The notes beneath the pieces are model-generated. The model did no database searches and had not been told where the DNA came from. It saw only the letters and a program-made list of their open reading frames with translations. Shown here piece after piece: positions 61,966 to 64,000 of a DNA stretch of 64,000 nt. Source of the stretch: JACMLD01 sp044223995 (GTDB lineage: Bacteria; Bacteroidota; Bacteroidia; Chitinophagales; Chitinophagaceae); the NCBI GenBank assembly GCA_044223995.1, contig JBGALE010000004.1, positions 496,001-560,000 of the forward strand, given 5' to 3'. Both the position numbers and the translations under genes were made by a program. Position 1 is the first letter of the stretch. Each line of letters starts with the position of its first letter.

Positions 61966-61990
61966 GCCGGTTATGAGAACGGGAAGTTAC

Positions 61991-62944
61991 TCAATCACCT
62001 TTAAAGGAAGCTTTCATTTTTTCCATGAGGCCCGATTCAACCATTTTAACTGCGAGCGCAATCATATTTTTAAAAGCTTTTCCCTGTGAAATACCGTGAC
62101 CAATGATAACGGGCTTGGCTACCCCAAGAACGGGTGTGCCGCCATAGTTTTCAAAATTAAAACGGTCGAGATACTCATGCCGGATGTTCATGCGGTGGGT
62201 AACCTCGTATAAAGATTCGGCCAGTTTGAGAATAATATTGCCGGTAAAACCTTCGCAAACCATGACGTCTGCTTTATCAATGAGTACATCGCGGCCTTCC
62301 ACGTTTCCAATGAAGTTGATCTTACTGTTGTCTTTTAGTAAGGGATAGGCAGCTTGTGCCAGAATATTTCCCTTACCCTCTTCTTCGCCCACGTTCATCA
62401 AACCAACTTTTGGGTTGTTGATGCCCAAAATATATTGTGCATATAGTGATCCTAGAAGGGCAAACTGGTTCAGGTTTTCTGGTTTGCAGTCGGCATTCAG
62501 GCCAACATCCAGCAGCAAACCTGTTTGACCGTTCTCCTTGGGGATGACAGTGGAAATAGTGGGACGCAATACGCCCTCAATCGCCTTGATGCTGTACATG
62601 GCGCCGACCAGCATGGCCCCGGTATTTCCGGCGCTGATAAATGCATCAATCTTTTCCTTGGCCAGGTAATAAAACCCCAGCGCGATGGAAGATTGTTGTT
62701 TTTCCTTTAATGCTTTGGTGGGATGTTCGTGCATACCGATTACCTGCGGGGCGTGAACAACGGTAACGGAAGCGGCGGGGATATTTAATTCGGATAGCAA
62801 CGGATGAATCTGTGTTTCATCCCCGAATAAAAATACGTTTGCCGGAGCTCTATGTTCCGATAAAAATAACTGGAGACCATGAGCCGCTTCACGCGGTGCA
62901 AAATCTCCACCCATCATATCAAGACCGATATTCATCTCCGGCAA
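61991..62944 (-). CDS. plsX: Phosphate acyltransferase
   Basis: Makes acyl phosphate from acyl-ACP, the first step of phospholipid synthesis by the PlsX-PlsY route. It has the family start IGLDMMGGDFAP, MHEHPTKAL, SAGNTGAMLVGAM, LLDVGLNADCKPENLNQFA and GNVEGRDVL, with the closing GFTGNIILK. The length (317) is normal. It follows rpmF by 26 bases; the order rpmF-plsX is conserved in many bacteria. Confidence 0.96.
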   Translation of the reverse strand: MPEMNIGLDMMGGDFAPREAAHGLQLFLSEHRAPANVFLFGDETQIHPLLSELNIPAASVTVVHAPQVIGMHEHPTKALKEKQQSSIALGFYYLAKEKIDAFISAGNTGAMLVGAMYSIKAIEGVLRPTISTVIPKENGQTGLLLDVGLNADCKPENLNQFALLGSLYAQYILGINNPKVGLMNVGEEEGKGNILAQAAYPLLKDNSKINFIGNVEGRDVLIDKADVMVCEGFTGNIILKLAESLYEVTHRMNIRHEYLDRFNFENYGGTPVLGVAKPVIIGHGISQGKAFKNMIALAVKMVESGLMEKMKASFKGD

Positions 62945-62970
62945 GGTAAACTATGTAAGTGACGAATGAA

Positions 62971-63165
62971 TTACTTCTTTACGGGGGCTTGTTCTGCTAC
63001 TACTTTTCCTTTGTAGTACAACTTTCCCTCACTCACATGCGCACGGTGGCGAACATGCATTTCACCTGTTGTGCTGTCTTTGCTCAGCGTTATTTCACTA
63101 GCCTTGTAGTGTGTCCTGCGCTTTGCGCTACGCTGCTGAGAATGACGTCTTTTCGGATTTGGCAT
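62971..63165 (-). CDS. rpmF: 50S ribosomal protein L32
   Basis: A 64-residue ribosomal protein with the start PNPKRRHSQQRSAKRRTHY and a central basic, beta-hairpin region (RHRAHVSEGKLYYKGKVV). It is the Bacteroidota form, lacking the zinc-binding cysteines of some L32 proteins. It lies between DUF177 and plsX, with short gaps of 27 and 26 bases. Confidence 0.97.
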   Translation of the reverse strand: MPNPKRRHSQQRSAKRRTHYKASEITLSKDSTTGEMHVRHRAHVSEGKLYYKGKVVAEQAPVKK

Positions 63166-63192
63166 AACTCAACTTATTTATTAAATCAAAAA

Positions 63193-63741
63193 TCAATTGT
63201 CTAAATTCTTTTTCAGCTTTTCCAGTCCCTTCCAGATGCCGCTGTCACTGGAAGAAGTATTGCCCTCCATTTTCTTCAGCATTTCCAGCACATCTTTGTT
63301 GCAAAAATCACTGCCCATTTCTTCTTCACTGCACATGCGCTGCATGGGGATGCTGAGGTTGATGAACTCGTATATCCAATCCGCTACATGCAAATGGCTT
63401 TCGCCACGGCTGATATAATATACATCCGGATCTTCTTCCTGCTCATTCATGACTTCAGGCTCTTCCACCAATTTCACTACGATGTTGAATTCATCCCAAA
63501 GATGAACCGGCAGTGTTTTACTGCCGCAACGATCGCAGGTAACTTCTACTTTTCCACCGATTTCAAATTTCAGCAGCATAAAGCCATTCTTCTTGTCGAG
63601 CGAAAGCTTCACACTGGCATCACAGTTTTTGAAATCCTGTTCCTGGTAAGCCTCAAAGAACTTGTCGTTTACCTGGTATTCGTACTCATGTACCCCCGGT
63701 TTCAAACCCACAAACGCTATATCAAAGTCCCGGCGACCCAT
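63193..63741 (-). CDS. DUF177 (YceD) family protein
   Basis: A 182-residue protein of the YceD family, encoded directly before rpmF as in many bacteria. It has a CDRCG motif (VEVTCDRCG) and a later MCSEEEMGSDFCN pair of cysteines, likely a zinc site, then a conserved acidic stretch (DPDVYYISRGESHLHVADWIYEFINLSIP). YceD has been linked to 23S rRNA maturation or accumulation in other species; the same role is an inference here. A -7 promoter match lies just upstream of the ATG. Confidence 0.92.
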   Translation of the reverse strand: MGRRDFDIAFVGLKPGVHEYEYQVNDKFFEAYQEQDFKNCDASVKLSLDKKNGFMLLKFEIGGKVEVTCDRCGSKTLPVHLWDEFNIVVKLVEEPEVMNEQEEDPDVYYISRGESHLHVADWIYEFINLSIPMQRMCSEEEMGSDFCNKDVLEMLKKMEGNTSSSDSGIWKGLEKLKKNLDN

Positions 63742-63764
63742 GGCTATGAACTTTTAAAGGTTGG

Positions 63765-63772
63765 CAAAGGTA
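63765..63772 (-). promoter_or_regulatory. -7 promoter element of the DUF177-rpmF-plsX operon
   Basis: On the minus strand TACCTTTG matches TAnnTTTG exactly, 24 bases upstream of the DUF177 ATG. From here to the right window end (64000) I see no gene. Confidence 0.5.
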
Positions 63773-64000
63773 GGGCAAAATAACTAATAAATACGCATTA
63801 AATCGAAAGAATTTATTGATACTATGGGGATAATACTTATTTGGAAGTCAGCATTTAAGCGCTTAAAGGGGAGCCGTCATATCATGCCGCTGTCGCCGGG
63901 AAGGTCATTTGAACTTTATAGGGGGTTGAGTGGTTGTCCTTCAGTGTGATGTCAATGGTTGAATCATAACATATTTTAATTTCTTTTTAATTGACAGATG

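Noticed and set aside
1..64000. CRISPR arrays, integrases, transposases, prophage genes and tRNAs
   Set aside because: No regularly spaced direct repeats, recombinase motifs or cloverleaf sequences were found on either strand by reading.

Overview
The window is a piece of chromosome from a member of the Bacteroidota, most likely the family Chitinophagaceae. This is inferred from gene content: a short primary sigma factor lacking region 1.1, a type IX secretion (T9SS) C-terminal tail, DUF4249, DUF5916, DUF3822 and DUF2027-Smr proteins, a long-form PurM, and the recurring Bacteroidota -7 promoter hexamer family TAnnTTTG close to several starts. Shine-Dalgarno sequences are weak. I see no rRNA, tRNA, integrase, transposase, prophage or CRISPR array, so this is mostly core chromosome with small accessory insertions.

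Layout. Positions 1-4.4 kb: a truncated membrane-anchored cysteine-rich protein, a TlpA-like thioredoxin lipoprotein, a gluzincin-like HELSH protein coupled to a stand-alone CoaB, and an aquaporin. 4.5-15.6 kb: mainly minus-strand envelope and secreted proteins (DUF5916 barrel, CPBP protease, SDR, SMP-30 protein, HbpS/GlcG protein, PepSY-like protein, double YHS protein, T9SS F5/8-type-C protein, YdeI). 15.8-23 kb: a parE...parC plus-strand block that encloses a four-helix-bundle (S23/IVS-like) gene, a DUF1835 protein and a serine hydrolase. 23-25.5 kb: a secreted hypothetical, smpB and accD on the minus strand. 25.7-29.9 kb: sdhC-sdhA-sdhB, with a second four-helix-bundle gene lying between sdhA and sdhB. 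30-36.9 kb: oligopeptidase B lipoprotein, a 1165-residue outer-membrane protein and a coiled-coil membrane protein. 37-46 kb: holA, ribF, purM, a BlaI repressor with a BlaR1-type protease fused to a peptidoglycan amidase, the primary sigma factor, an orphan DUF4249 lipoprotein, trxB and folB. 46-54.4 kb: a TPR protein, a MATE exporter, then a tight DUF3822-rsmD-bioD-fthC-lpxK block, and RNase R. 54.4-64 kb: an apparently exported SAM hydrolase, a polyprenyl synthase, an amino-acid permease, a DUF2027-Smr protein, the RNase P RNA gene, and a minus-strand operon DUF177-rpmF-plsX-CPBP followed by a coiled-coil protein.

The most interesting signals are (1) two homologous four-helix-bundle genes, each wedged inside a conserved operon and each bracketed by its own imperfect inverted repeat, plus a solo copy of one repeat after parC, which together look like a small recurring insertion unit; and (2) a BlaI-controlled M56 protease-amidase fusion with two phased palindromic operators. 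All family assignments are made by reading the sequence; no database search was run.
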